A stretch of DNA of 64,000 nt from Orobanche coerulescens (GCA_033398695.1 CM065802.1:150212096-150276095), one strand, 5' to 3'. Numbered from the stretch's first letter, positions 22,463 to 34,867 are shown. The notes: generated from the letters alone by a model not told the origin. Program-made: numbers and translations.

Positions 22463-24042
22463 GAGGTCTTGCGATCGTATATACAATATTTAGCATTTGA
22501 AATGCTTGACTGGGTCTTTTTATGATTTGGAATCATAATTGTATTAATCATTAATTTTTAATTGTTCATCTTAAAATTATTTTTTCATGATTTTATGTTA
22601 CAATATAAATCTAATTTTCTTTTGAAAAACTGATTTTAATGTGTAATATAAAGATTAAAAAAAAATATTATTTTTAGAATTGGGACGGAAAGACGAGCCG
22701 AATACATGGACGAACCCGGCAGCTTGAAGCTGCCAGGGCATCGCCGTGCGGTCCCGTTTTGTGAGGGACCGCAGTCCGGCTTTCGGACCGCGAGGCAGCG
22801 GCCGCGGCTTGGCCCAGCACGTCTGTTTTTGACTCAGTGTTTTATATTTCGTTCGGTAATTAATTTCCCACAAATTAAATAGGATTTAGTTTAACTAAGC
22901 TATTATTATGGTAATTTTATTCTTAGGGGAATTAATTTAATGAAATATTTTCTCATCCGGAACAAGTTAAAATTAATGGTTGTTTGAATTAATTGGATTA
23001 ATTCTTATGGATGGATAATATTGACTGGATCAATAGTAAGATTAATTATTTATGCCATTAATTTTAATGTGATTGTTGCATTATTATTTAAATGGTGATT
23101 TAGTTCGTGTACCTAGTTTTTGAATTATTTTTCGATTTGGTTGTAAATGTCGTTTTGAGCCTATTTATTTTACTAGAAAAAATTGTATTTAGGACGCAAT
23201 TTTTCAATGTAAAATTTATATGTAATGACGAAGACCGGATGAAGATCCATTCGAGAGGAAGAAGATTCAAGTCTCAAGACATGTAATTAGATTACGATGT
23301 TTTTTGGTTCTAGGAACGGTCCATGAACTACATGTTGGTAGCAACTAGGTTGTGTATGTTTATTCATATGGTATGAATGTCGATAAACGCGCTAAAATGA
23401 ATTGATGTGCAAATTGTAACACTAATCGCGAAAATTCTCCCACGACTAAATATTCAGTTTAAAAGGTTTCAAGGTTTTTCTTCCCTCCATCGAGCTCTCG
23501 GAAAATTGAAATCCAAACTGTATGTGCTATGCTTCCGAGTTATCGGGGTAGCCGTTCGGGGAGGGTCTATAAATTCTGAAAGTGCATTGGATGCCTTCGT
23601 TTGGAACAAATTTTATCCCTAGAAGTCTGTTTTGTTGCCAGATAAGATTCAATTGTGAAACTGATTAGCGTCAATGGTATAAACTTAACTTGTTCACGAA
23701 CTATAGAAACCGAAAAGGTTGAGGGGAGTGAACAAGGGAAAAAAGAAGATCGAATCATCCATTACATGGGTTGATGTTGGAAACCATTTTATGAAGATTA
23801 ATAGACCAGAAACCTGTTTGGTTGCCCTCTATTAAAATTTATAAAGAACTCGATCGCCACTATAACGTAATGCGAACTAATACTTCTGGATTTCACAAGG
23901 GAGTGTATTATTCCGATAAAAGTAGTGGGAGCTGGGTTAAATGAATAGAAAAAACCTTAATTCTAAACTCAGATCATAACTAAACGAGTCTATAATCAAT
24001 CTGTATTACTTAATGCGGACAAAGATAATAACAACTCTCATA
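22463..24042 (+). other. copia-2 untranslated leader
   Basis: About 1.6 kb between the primer site and the gag start, AT-rich, with no open frame I can assign. A short GC-rich island with strong inverted repeats at 22718-22791 is described separately. Confidence 0.6.
22718..22791 (+). other. GC-rich hairpin cluster in copia-2 leader
   Basis: Three inverted repeats follow each other: GGCAGCTT-G-AAGCTGCC (22718-22734), GCGGTCCC with GGGACCGC (22748-22755 and 22765-22772), and GTCCG with CGGAC (22774-22778 and 22784-22788). GGACCGC occurs again at 22785-22791, so the 22748 arm has two possible partners. The position in the leader suggests an RNA structure for packaging or dimerisation, by analogy with other LTR elements. 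This is inferred. Confidence 0.6.
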
Positions 24043-24925
24043 ATGACAATGAACCCACTCGCAATTCTACTCGAGAAGAACAACTTAACCGGACCAAACT
24101 TTGTGGACTGGCTCCACAATCTAATGATTGTCCTCAGTTGGAGGTGCTGGGATACGTCTTGGAGACGGACATTACGGCGGCTCTAGTGCGGACCAGAGCT
24201 AGTCATGAAGAAGTTGAAAACCACAAAAAGTGGGTTAAGGATGACATTAGTGTCCGTGGATATATGATGGCTCTATGTCTAATAAGCTTCAGAGAGCTCA
24301 TGAGAAAATGACTTCTGCTAGGCAGATCTTATCTCACTTAACCGAGCTTTATGGTGAGCACAGTCGAACTGTAAGGTATGAGATATCTAAGCAACTCTTT
24401 GGTGCTAGGACAACGGAAAGTGAGAAAGTTGGGGACTACGTCCTCAAAATGATCTCTATGATCGAGAGATTGGAGGCACTTAATTTTAGGATGCATTTTT
24501 CTCTCCAAACTGACCTTATCCTACAATCTCTTCCTAATTCCTTCTCTCAATTTGTTATGAACTTCAACTGCAATGAAATTGCTTGCAATTTAGCAGGGTT
24601 GATGAACAAACTTGTAACTGCTCAGTCTCAAATAAAGACTCCGCGGGTGAAGGAATCTGCCCTTATGAATTCTTATGGATCTCGAAAATCCAAGAATAAG
24701 AAGAAAAAGACCAATAAGCAGATGAGCTCACAAGGTAAGGCTTTTAAGGGTAAGGGCAAGGCCTCGATGGTTCCCAAGAGCAATAAGATGAATACGGAAG
24801 CATGTCTCAAATACGGTGAGCTGGGCCACTGGGCAAGAGACTATCCAATCCTTCATGGCGCTTCAGGTATGAAACTTTTAGTTTTGGAAATGAATTTTTC
24901 TGCTACCGTATTTTCTGCTTCTTAG
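24043..24925 (+). pseudogene. copia-2 gag, broken
   Basis: The start MTMNPLAILLEKNNLTGPNF at 24043 matches copia gag, and a frame change follows within about 100 bp. The open 216-codon part (24275-24925) holds the UBN2-type gag region (LFGARTTESEKVGDYVLKM, LEALNFRM, LILQSLPNSFSQFVMNFN) and a degenerate zinc knuckle (CLKYGELGHWARDYP, where two of the four metal ligands are Y), so RNA binding by this copy is doubtful. Confidence 0.82.
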
Positions 24926-25260
24926 ATACTGGATTCAGGTGCTAGTTCTCACATTTGTACCATGAATTATGATCTGGAGCAAAGTAGAAAGCTTGGAGCT
25001 TGGGAAGTGGTTATTACCGTCGGAAGTGGGCATAATGTCGAAGCAACTAACATAGGATCACTTATTTTGGATTTGGAATCCGACTTTGTTTTATCTTTAG
25101 ATGATGTATGAGTGTTGCCTAAGGGGCATAAGAACATTGTATCCATTCCGATCATGGATCAGAAAGGTTCTTCATTTTTCATCAGTGATGGTTCCTGCAA
25201 AATTTATTTTCAAAATAAACTAGTAGGCACTGCGACATTGTTAAATGGATTGTATCATCT
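24926..25260 (+). pseudogene. copia-2 protease
   Basis: Begins ILDSGASSHICTMN after a TAG at 24923-24925 and continues with ITVGSGHNVEA, LPKGHKNIVSI and FISDGSCKIYF, which is the copia aspartic protease and its C-terminal linker. One further in-frame stop (TGA at about 25108). It is interrupted at 25265 by Ty3-B and continues at 34868. Confidence 0.82.
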
Positions 25261-25265
25261 AAACC

Positions 25266-27631
25266 TGTAATACCACCGGTATTTCATGCTTGATTACTTT
25301 GTACTATGTGAATTTTTGTAATGTGACGTCATTTCTATTTAGTTATTCCATTGAGTGCTATACAATTGTGCGATGTAGATGAAACGGAGATGACACGCCT
25401 TGACGCCGTTGAACGATCGTCGGTGCGAATATGACGGTGGCCAACGTCTTGTTCCCCGATAATTGTTGACGAGTGGAAGGGACAGTCACCCCGAGATGGT
25501 TAGAATGTGATATGTGGCTAAAGGGTTGAATGTCTAATGCACGCTAGAGTTTGTGTCTAACGCACGCTAGAGTTTTGCCTAACGCGCGCTACAACTTATG
25601 CCTAACGTACGCTAAATTTCGAGTGTTACGTACGTTAAGGTAGTTATATTACGTACATAATGGGTGAGTTGTCTCCCGACCAGAATCTTCCTTTTGATGC
25701 AGACAGAGCTACTTTCGGCGGGCTAGAGGACAAACGAGTCAACTCTTAATAGCGTACGCTATCCCCCAAATTTAATGTACACTACCGACTGGAGCTTTAC
25801 GTACGTAAAAACGACTTACGTACGTAACACTTGGGCACATTTTGGTCAGTAACGGTCTTTACGTACATTATCGTTAAACAGTTACGTACGTAACAAGCTT
25901 TACATACGTAATACCAGTATCATTAACGTACATTAAGAAAACCGAGTTTTATAAAACAACACTTCCCCTCTTCATTTGCACGACCCCAACATTACAAGAA
26001 AACACCCTTGGAGAAATTCCTAACCTTATACTCGGTTCTTAGCCTCTTATATACTTGAATTAACATTGAGGAGGTGGTTTCTTGAGCTCCGGTGAAGATT
26101 ATCTAAGTCATTCAAGTCACTTTTCATTTCTCCTCGTAGTTCTTGTGGATTCGTCAACTCTCTTCATTATTCTTCATCCACTAAGGTAAGTCTACCAATC
26201 CCTGGAGTAATATCTTCGATGTTTTTGATTATACTTATTAGATTACAGGTATTGGGTAGATTTTTGCCAACCTTCGTAGACAATCTTTTCGGACGAAATT
26301 GTAGTAACTGGAGTTATCATTTCTCATATGTTTTGTTTCATACAAATCATATCTATCATACGAAATTTCATTTCAATCATCACTAGGAATGTAAAATTTG
26401 ACGAATCAATTGTAGGAGAATTAGTAGTAATCCGTCACTGTATGTTCCATTGTTCGTAGCCACCCTTACCTTGCGATTCTTGACACTTAGTGAACTAAGG
26501 AAAACAATTCGATAGTATAATTGTCATTGAATATCAAACCACCAAAATTATTGTGTAATGGTAATCCGCCGATTGTAGTATTTGGAATATAGAATCGAAT
26601 TAGAAATTATGAGATTCGATTATGCTATAATCATTTGTTGACAACCGAAAAATGATAGGGATAATCTTGTTGAGCCAATCGATATATCTAACGTTAATCG
26701 TAGAATTGAACGGTATAATGGTACGTAATGCTTATGAACTTAGAAACGATACTAATGTCGACAATTAAAACTACGCTAGGAATCCGATTAGGAAAGGGAG
26801 ACTAGTTTTATTCATCATGATCCGTACGAGATGTTAATCAGATATTACGTGACTAGGTTAAGCTCGAGCGGGCGTGGGGACACCGGTTATCATAAAGCAC
26901 CTACCTTCGGATCACAGGCAAGTGAAATCTTGCTCGAGAATTGCTAATATTAATGTTATGTCCGTATGTATGTATGTGCCATTTTTGATGAATGCCGACG
27001 GTTGTCTTTCTCTAAAATATGTTATAAATGGGCCGATGTCTTGGGGATAAAACCTGTATGGTACCCATGTGGAAATATGTTAGGGGATAAGACCCGAATT
27101 GGGCACCTATGTTCCGGGGTATTCCCATGTGGATACTTTCGTGACCCTTGGTTGCGACCTTGGGGTTTATGTGATAAAAAGAGAGAGACAACATCGGTTG
27201 TGTGATGAAATATTCCCTGTTGGTTATTTGGTAATGTGTTTGGTAAAATGGCTTATATCGTCGCTAGTAGTTGTTATTGGTATGCATTCTCTGACACTAG
27301 TTATCTGGCATGATTTGTCGTGTCAAGTAAAATTGTTAATCATGTGGAGGACATTCTCGATGGGTCCAGTCAGACTTGAGCGGTGTTGGAATTATCTCTT
27401 GCCGCTGCTTGAATTAAATTAAATTTGATTTCTTTTTAAAAAACCTCCATTGTGTAATAATTGAACTTTGAATTACGTTTTCCTTTAAAATCTTTCGGCT
27501 CATGTTATATAAACCGTGAACTTAATATTTTATCACGATCTCCTTAAATGGTCTATTTTCAAACTAGCCTTGTGGGTCCCATGTGGGATTCACGGCACTG
27601 TAATACCTCGGGAGATTTTGGGGGTGTTACA
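25266..27631 (+). repeat. Ty3-B 5' LTR
   Basis: TGTAATACCACC to GGGGTGTTACA, 2366 bp. It contains a palindrome array (25535-25935), a TATA box TATAAAA at 25950-25956, and no gene. Many differences from the 3' LTR are C/T or G/A changes at CG positions, several inside the palindromes. Confidence 0.93.
25535..25956 (+). promoter_or_regulatory. Ty3-B 5' LTR palindrome array and TATA box
   Basis: About 14 copies of TWRCGYRCGYWA or one- or two-base variants, such as TAACGCACGCTA (25558), TAGCGTACGCTA (about 25751) and TTACGTACGTAA (about 25802 and 25820), end at 25935. TATAAAA follows 15 bp later. The layout suggests an upstream activating or silencing region of the U3 promoter. Which protein binds is unknown; the ACGT cores could bind host bZIP factors. 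Confidence 0.7.
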
Positions 27632-27636
27632 GAAAA

Positions 27637-27649
27637 TGGTATCGGAGCC
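27637..27649 (+). other. Ty3-B primer-binding site
   Basis: TGGTATCGGAGCC, five bases after the 5' LTR; complementary to the 3' end of initiator tRNA-Met with one change. Confidence 0.85.
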
Positions 27650-27826
27650 TAACTCCTGGTTTAAATAAAATTTCTCCTAATTTTTCAAAGTTATTCCAGT
27701 CCAACACCCCAAGCGATCATAACTCCTCGTGGGAATGCAAAGTAAGTGATATGTGTGTTTCTCTCTAAGTACTACATTTAATTGTAAGCTGTGTATGGAT
27801 CTGGCTTTAGATTAATACTGTCAGTA

Positions 27827-28863
27827 ATGGCACGCCGAGGATCTAGGAGGGTGGTGAATGACGCTCAAGGTTCCGCCACAAACCACAATGAGGACGGGAA
27901 CATTGCCGAGACCCATCCTGCTGGGGGCCAGCCGCCACTAGTTAATCAAAACGATCAGGAGGCGGAACGCCAGAATAACAAACCGGGAGGCATGGACCCA
28001 GCTTTTGTTCAGGACCTTGCCCAAGCTATCGCCATGGGAATTGCTCAGGTCAACCAGGCCGAACGGATACCGGTCATCAATGTGGAGGAAAACGCAGGAA
28101 AAGACCGATGGTTGAGAGAGATGCTGAAGACTAGGCCTCCATTATTTGACGGGGCAGGAGAGAAACACGTGGAAATTGGATCACTGAAATGGAGACTACT
28201 TTCGAAGTGATCGGATTCCCAGAGAACCGGAAGGTGCCGCTCGGGATTAATCAACTCTGTGACACTACTGCACGCTGGTGGAGGACTTATAGTCCAGAGG
28301 ACCGAGTGGTCGGGTGGACCGAATTTGCCCGACTACTGCGGAGCGAGTACTATCCCAGATCAGCCCAAACCGCTCGCGCACGAGACTTTTTCAGTATCGG
28401 ACCTCAGAACATGCCAGTACCAGAGATCATTTGGGCCTACCGAACCGAGCTAAGTTTCATCTCACAGATGGTTCCATCAGAAGATCAACGAATATGCCAT
28501 CTTGCATAGAGGTTGCCGGAGGATGTACAACGCTATGCCGCGGGATTTAACTGCACGACCCTGAGGGCGTACGAAGACATGATCACAGCATATGCCGGTA
28601 ATGTTGTTAATACCGACACCGGACATAACTCGATGAAGCAGAAGACATCAGTTCAGTCTGGGAGCAACAACAAAACGAACTCGGGGCCCGTATCTTCTTT
28701 TAAGTCGGCGGTTTCGTACCAACAGAAGGGTGCATCTGATCGGCCTTACCATAGGGACTGTTTCAATTGTGGCGTGTCCGGGCATACTAAGGATCGGTGC
28801 CAGAAAATGGCTACCAAATGTTTCATTTGCGGAAACAGTGGACACATGTCTCGTTACTGCTAG
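27827..28863 (+). pseudogene. Ty3-B gag, frameshifted
   Basis: I choose the start MARRGSRR at 27827 because it fits the usual short basic gag N-terminus; the frame is open further upstream. A frameshift near 28190 leads to METTFEVIGFPENRKVPLGI, and a stop at 28507-28509 is followed by LPEDVQRYAAGFNCTTLRAYED. Two zinc knuckles end the protein: CFNCGVSGHTKDRC and CFICGNSGHMSRYC (about 28762-28860), followed by a TAG. Gag would form particles and bind element RNA. Three breaks make it non-functional. Confidence 0.85.
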
Positions 28864-29040
28864 CGGGCCAATCCCACTCAGAACCCAGCTTCCCAACCAC
28901 ATCAACAAGGCTCTGTGCAATCCCCCAGGACGCCTGCTGTTTCCAACTACCGAGCTCCATCCCACCAGAACCAACCACCGCTACATGGTGCCGGATGAGG
29001 CCGTGGGCGCGGCGGAGGTACTTCATCCTTTTCGGAGTCA

Positions 29041-30102
29041 GTGCTGTCCTGCGTATTTGAGCTGAGGGCTACGGATGGTCAGTCTACGCCATCTATCTCA
29101 GGTACAATTCTTGTTAACTCTCATCCAGTGCATGTACTATTTGATACCGGAGCCACCCATTCGTTTATATCTGTGGAATCTGTTGAATGCTTAAATCTTG
29201 TTTGTGTACCTTGTGAGCCCTTTATTGTTAAACTACCCGAGGCTAGTAGATTAGGCGGCGATCAAAAGGTTCGAGACTGTCATATCTGCATCAACAATCA
29301 TAGTTTGACCGCTAATCTTATGGTCTTTCCGCTCCAGAATGAAGATATCATATTAGGTATGGACTGGATGCCATTGCACAGAACGATCTTGGATACCTAC
29401 CACTTGACTATTTCCATTACGGCTCATGATGGTACCACACATGTCATCAGAGGACGTGAACACTTTAGTACGAAAGGGTCTCTCAACATTCTCGCATCGG
29501 AAGTCTCCTGCAGCTCTCGAAGGGAGTACTATTGGTGTTATGTTCCTCAAGAGGATACTTCACAACTTACAATCGCAAACACTCCGGTGGTGAATGAATT
29601 TCCAGACGTTTTTCCCGATGAACTACCAGGGCTGCCTCCGCACCGAGAAGTTTACCTTTCCATTGAACTCGAGCCGGGGATGAGACCTATTTCCAAAGAT
29701 CCTTACAGTATGGCGCCGGCCGAGATGAAGGAATTAAAGATACAGCTCGAAGATCTGTTGGAGAAAGGGTTGATCCGCCCGAGCACCTCATCGTGGGGCG
29801 CGCCGGTACTTTTTGTTAAGAAGAAAGAAAACTCTCTACGCTTGTGCATCGACTACAGAGAGCTAAATAAGGTTACTATCAAGAATCGTTACCCACTACC
29901 AAGAATTGATGACCTCTTGGATCAATTACAAGGGGCAGTAAAGATCGATTTACGGTCCGAATATTACCAATTGAGAATTCGGGAGGAAGATATACCCAAC
30001 ACTGCATTTCGATTGAGGTATGGACATTACGAGTATATCGTGGTATCATTCGGGTTGACTAATGCCCCAGCCGTTTTCATGGAACTGATGAACAGAGTTT
30101 GA
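29041..30102 (+). pseudogene. Ty3-B protease and first part of RT
   Basis: An open frame of 353 codons. Protease [10 protein letters not shown] has its Asp at about residue 38, with ILGMDWM near 105. RT starts around 210 ([18 protein letters not shown]), with [38 protein letters not shown] and [12 protein letters not shown]. Compared with Ty3-A, four residues are missing just before KIDLRS and Gly is replaced by Glu in the RSGYHQ motif. The frame ends with MNRV-stop just before the catalytic FIDD region, which is in another frame. Confidence 0.87.
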
Positions 30103-31142
30103 TTGATTTCCTCGATAAATGCGTGGTGGTTTTTATCGACGACATCCTGATCTATTCTCGAAGCCGAAAGGAACACGAGGAACATTTGAGGCAAGTGCTG
30201 AGCGTGTTAAGGCAACACCAACTTTATGCGAAAATTTCCAAGTGCGAATTCTGGATGCCGGAGGTAATTTTTCTCGGACATGTTGTCTCGGCAGAAGGTG
30301 TCAAGGTCGACCCACAAAAGATCGAGACAATAATGAGTTGGGAACCGCCGAAGAACGTCAAGGAGGTAAGGAGTTTCCTAGGATTGGCGGGTTACTATCG
30401 AAGATTCGTCGAGGCCTTTTCCTGTATCGCCTGACCATTAACGAACCTACTGAGAAAGAGCACCAAATTTGTATGGACTGTAGACTGCCAGAAGAGCTTC
30501 GACGAGCTCAAAAGTAGGCTAATTACTGCTCCAGTACTAGTATTACCGCAGGGTACGGAAGGATTCATTATATACACGGATGCATCTAAGCACGGACTAG
30601 GGTGTGTCTTCATGCAGAATGACAGAGTCATTGCGTACACATCCCGACAACTGAAGCCGTACGAAGTGAATTACCCAACGCACGACTTGGAGCTAGCCGC
30701 AATGGTGCATGCCCTCAAGATTTGGAGGCACTATCTTTACGGAGTTACTTGCAAAGTTTTCACGGATCATAAAAGTTTGAAATATATCTTCACTCAGAGT
30801 GAATTAAACATGAGGCAGAGGCGCTGGTTGGAGCTAATCAAGGACTACGATGTGGAAATCTCCTATCATCCTGGGAAAGCCAATGTGGTAGCTGATGCTC
30901 TTAGTCGGAAAACTACATAAGAAGTAATGGTATCCAGCATTACAGTTCAGCCCGAACTACAGCAAGACATCAGGAGAAGCAGCACCGAAGTATGGATACA
31001 ACGTAGGCAAGGACAATTATGCTCAATCAACATACTTTCATCCTTACTAGACGAGATACATCTAGCACAGATGGAAGATCCCGAATTACGTGCGATTGGT
31101 GCAAGAATTGAGGAAGGAGATGTTTCCGATTATAAGATCTAG
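30099..31142 (+). pseudogene. Ty3-B second part of RT and RNase H
   Basis: Open parts 30099-30434 ([55 protein letters not shown]) and 30612-30920 ([74 protein letters not shown]). A frame change between them covers the RNase H start ([12 protein letters not shown]). The RT catalytic FIDD is intact at about residues 14-17 of the first part. Confidence 0.86.
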
Positions 31143-32467
31143 GGTGATTTGGTGAGGTTCAAGAACAGGATCTGTATTCCACCGAATGACGGGCTGAAGC
31201 AAACTATACTGAAGGAGGCGCACTTCACTCCCTATTCTATTCACCCCGGAGTAAGCAAGATGTACAAAGATTTGCGACAGAGTTTTCGGTGGAAAAATAT
31301 GAAATGGGAAGTTGCTAGGTTCGTCGCCCGATGTATGACGTGCCAACAAGTAAAGATTGAACACCGCAGACCAGCCAAAATTATGCAACCCCTACCCATC
31401 CCGGAGTGGAAATGGGAGAGCATATCAATGGACTTTGTCACTAAGCTACCTATGGCAGTGGGAGGAAAGGATACAATTTGGGTTATTGTTGATCGATTGA
31501 CGAAATCGGCACATTTCATTCCTATTCAAGAGACAACGGGACAGAGCAACTGGCCGTCATTTTCATTAGAGAGATAGTAAGGCTGCATGGCGTTCCCTCA
31601 TCCATCATTTCATATAGGGACACCAGATACGTGTCTCGTTTTTGGAAAGCCGTCCATAAAGCTATGAGGACCCAAATACATTTTAGCACAGCTTATCACC
31701 CTCAGACGGATGGACAGACCGAACATACGATTCAAACCTTGGAAGATATGTCGAGGGCATGTGTGCTCGATTGGGGTAAGGATTGGGTTACACATCTGGG
31801 ATTAGTGGAGTTCTCGTACAACAACAGTTGGCATACAAGCATAGGCATGGCACCGTTTGAGGCCCTGTATGGGCGAAGATGCAAGTCGCCGTTATGCTGG
31901 GATGATGCTTCCGACACTGCGGTTACCGAGTTAGATCTGATCCAGGAATCCATTAAGAAGATCTCTATCGTTCGAAAGCACATGCTATCCGTACAGAGCC
32001 GGCAGAAATCTAATGCCGAAAACCAACAGCGACCATTAGAATTTGCGGTCAGGGATCATGTTTGGGTCAAAGTATCACCTATGCAGGGTATCCAGAATTT
32101 CGGTCAAAAGGGCAAGTTAAGCCCGAGATTTATAGGTCCATTTGAGATATTGGACCGGGTAGGGAAGCTCGTGTATCGATTAGCTCTACCGCCGCATCTG
32201 GATGGAGTGCATAACGTTTTTCACGTCTCCCAGTTAAGGAAGTATGTCTACGATCCGAGTCACAAGCTCAATTTCAAAGAAGTGGAAATTTCCGATGACG
32301 CTACCTTTAGAGAGGTACTGATCGCCATTTTCGATCGGCATGTGAAGATGTTACGAAATAAAGCCATACCCCTCGTGAAGATTCAATGGTTGCACCACGG
32401 CATGGAAGAAGCAACTTGGGAAACCGAGTCGAGCATGAGAGAGAGTCATCCCGAGTTATTTTCTTAA
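31143..32467 (+). pseudogene. Ty3-B integrase with chromodomain
   Basis: A stop at 31140-31142 precedes the integrase zinc-binding domain (EAHFTPYSIHPGVSKMYKDLRQ ... CMTCQQVK, H-H-C-C) and the core (WESISMDFVTKLP). A frame change near 31540-31620 covers the second catalytic Asp, where SIISYRDTRY replaces the usual SIVSDRDPRF, so that Asp is Tyr here. The last 278 codons (31631-32467) include the integrase C-terminus (GQKGKLSPRFIGPFEI) and a chromodomain-like end (VKIQWLHHGMEEATWETES). This copy cannot encode active integrase. Confidence 0.87.
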
Positions 32468-32489
32468 GTTTCGTGACAAAACTATTTTT

Positions 32490-32502
32490 AAGGGGGGTGA
32501 TA
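32490..32502 (+). other. Ty3-B polypurine tract
   Basis: AAGGGGGGTGATA directly precedes the 3' LTR start TGTAATACC. Confidence 0.8.
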
Positions 32503-34867
32503 TGTAATACCACCGTATTTCATGCTTGATTACTTTGTACTGTGTGAATTTTTGTAATGTGACGTCATTTCTATTTATGTATTCCATTGAGTGCTATACA
32601 ATTGTGCGATGTATATGAAACGGAGGTGACACGCCTTGATGCCATTGGACGATCGTCGGTGCGAATATGACGGTGGCCAACATCTTGTTCCCCGATAATT
32701 GTTGACGAGTGGAAGGGACAGTCACCCCGACATGGTTAGAATGTGATATGTGGCTAAAGGATTGAATGCCTAACGCACGCTAGAGTTTATGTCTAACGCA
32801 CGCTAGAGTTTTGCCTAACGCACGCTACAACTTATGCCTAACATAGGCTAAATTTCGAGTGTTACGTACGTTAAGGTAGTTATATTACGTACGTAACGGG
32901 TGAGTCAGTCTCCCGACCAGAATCTTCCTTTTGACGCGGACAGAGCTACTTTCGGTGGGCTAGAGGACAAATGAGTCAACTCTTCATAGCATACGCTATC
33001 CCCCAAATTTAACGTACGCTACCGACTGGAGCATTACGTACGTAAAAACGACTTACGTACGTAACACTTGGGCACATTTCGGTCAGTGTCGGTCTTTATG
33101 TACGTTATCGTTAAACAGTTACGTACGTAAAAAGCTTTACGTACGTAATACCAGTATCATTAACGTACATTTACAAAACCGAGTTTTATAAAATGATACT
33201 TCCCCTCTTTATTTACACGACCCCAACATTACAAGAAAACACCGTTGGAGAATTCCTAGCCTTATACTCGGTTCTTAGCCTCTTAAATACTTGAATTAAC
33301 ATTGAGGAGGTGGTTTCTTGAGCTCCGGTGAAGATTATCCAAGTCATTCAAGTCACTTTTCGTTTCTCCTCGTAGTTCTTGTGGATTCGTCAACTCTCTT
33401 CATTATTCTCTATCCACTAAGGTAAGTCTACCAATCCCTGGAGTAATATCTTCGATGTTTTTTATTATACTTATTAGATTAAGGGTATTGGGTAGATTTT
33501 TGCCAACCTTCGTAGACAATCTTTTCGGACGAAATTGTAGTAACCGGAGTTATCATTTCTCATATGTTTCGTTACATACAAATCATATATATCATACGAA
33601 ATTTCATTTCAATCATCACTAGGAATGTAAAATTTGAGGAATCAATTGTAGGAGAATTCGTAGTAATCCGTCACCGTATGTTCCATTGTTCGTAGCCACC
33701 CTTACCTTGTGATTCTCGACACTTAGTGAACTAAGGAAAACAATTCGATAGTATAATTGTCATTGAATATCAAACCACCAAAATTATTGTGTAATGGTAA
33801 TCCGCCGATTGTAGTATTTGGAATATAGAATTGAATTAGAAATTATGAGATTCGATTATGCTATAATCATTTGTTGACAACCGAAAAATGATAGGGATAA
33901 TCTTGTTGAGCAAATCGATATATCTAATGTTAACTGTAGAATCGAACGATATAATGGTACGTAATGCTTATGAACTTAGAAACGATACTAATGTTGACAA
34001 TTAAAACTACGCTAGGAATCCGATTAGGGAAGGGAGACTAGTTTTATTCATCATGATCCGTACGAGGTGTTAATCGGATATTACTTGACTAGGTTAAGCT
34101 CGAGCGGGCATGGGGACTCTGGTTATCATAAAGCACCTACCTTCGGATCACAGGCAAGTGAAATCTTGCTCGAGAATTGCTAATATTAATGTTATGTCCG
34201 TATGTGTGTATGTGCCATTTTTGATGAATGCCGACGGTTGTCTTTCTCTAAAATATGTTATAAATGGGCCAATGTGTTGGGGATAAAACCTGTATAGTAC
34301 CCGTGTGGAAATGTGTTAGGGTATAAGACCCAAATTAGGCACCTATATTCCGGGGTATTCTCGTGTGGATACTTTCGTGACCCTTGGTTGCGACCTTGGG
34401 GTTTATGTGATAAAAAGAGAGAGACAACATCGGTTGTATGATGAAATATTCCCTCTTGGTTATTTGGTACTGTGTTTGGTAAAATGGCTTATATCATTGC
34501 TAGTAGTTGTTATTGGTATGCATTCTCTGACCCTGGTTATCTGGCATGATTCGTCGTGTCAGGTAAAATTGTTAATCATGTGCAGGACATTCTCGAGGGG
34601 TCCGGTCAAACTTGAGCGGTGTTGGAATTATCTCTTGTCGCTGCTTGAATTAAATTATACTTGATTTCTTTTTAAAAAACCTCCGTTGTGTAATAATTGA
34701 ACTTTGAATTACGTTTTCCCTTAAAACATTTCGGCTCAAGTTATGTAAATCGTGAACTTAATGTTTTATCGCGATCTCCTTAAATTGTCTATTTTCTAAC
34801 TAGCCTTGTGGGTCCCACGTGGGATTCACGGCACTGCAATACCTCGGGAGATTTTGGGGGTGTTACA
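32503..34867 (+). repeat. Ty3-B 3' LTR
   Basis: TGTAATACCACC to GGGGTGTTACA, 2365 bp, highly similar to the 5' LTR. Its palindrome array spans 32771-33172 and its TATA box is at 33187-33193. No gene is seen. Confidence 0.93.

Larger units (their letters stand above)
25266..34867 (+). mobile_element. Ty3-B: full-length Ty3/gypsy chromovirus (Tekay/Del-like)
   Basis: A complete 9.6 kb insertion in copia-2 with TSD AAACC (25261-25265 and 34868-34872), two LTRs of 2366 and 2365 bp, an iMet-type primer site, gag with two CCHC knuckles, protease, RT, RNase H, integrase, a chromodomain and a polypurine tract. The coding region has several stops and frameshifts. Both LTRs carry dense arrays of 12 bp CpG palindromes just upstream of a TATA box. 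Confidence 0.93.

Noticed and set aside
22655..22873. Minus-strand 72-codon frame in the copia-2 leader
   Set aside because: It only spans the GC-rich hairpin segment; no similarity to a known protein and wrong strand for the element.
27099..27422. 107-codon frame with a similar copy at 34365
   Set aside because: Inside the Ty3-B LTRs; duplicated with the LTR, no known domain.
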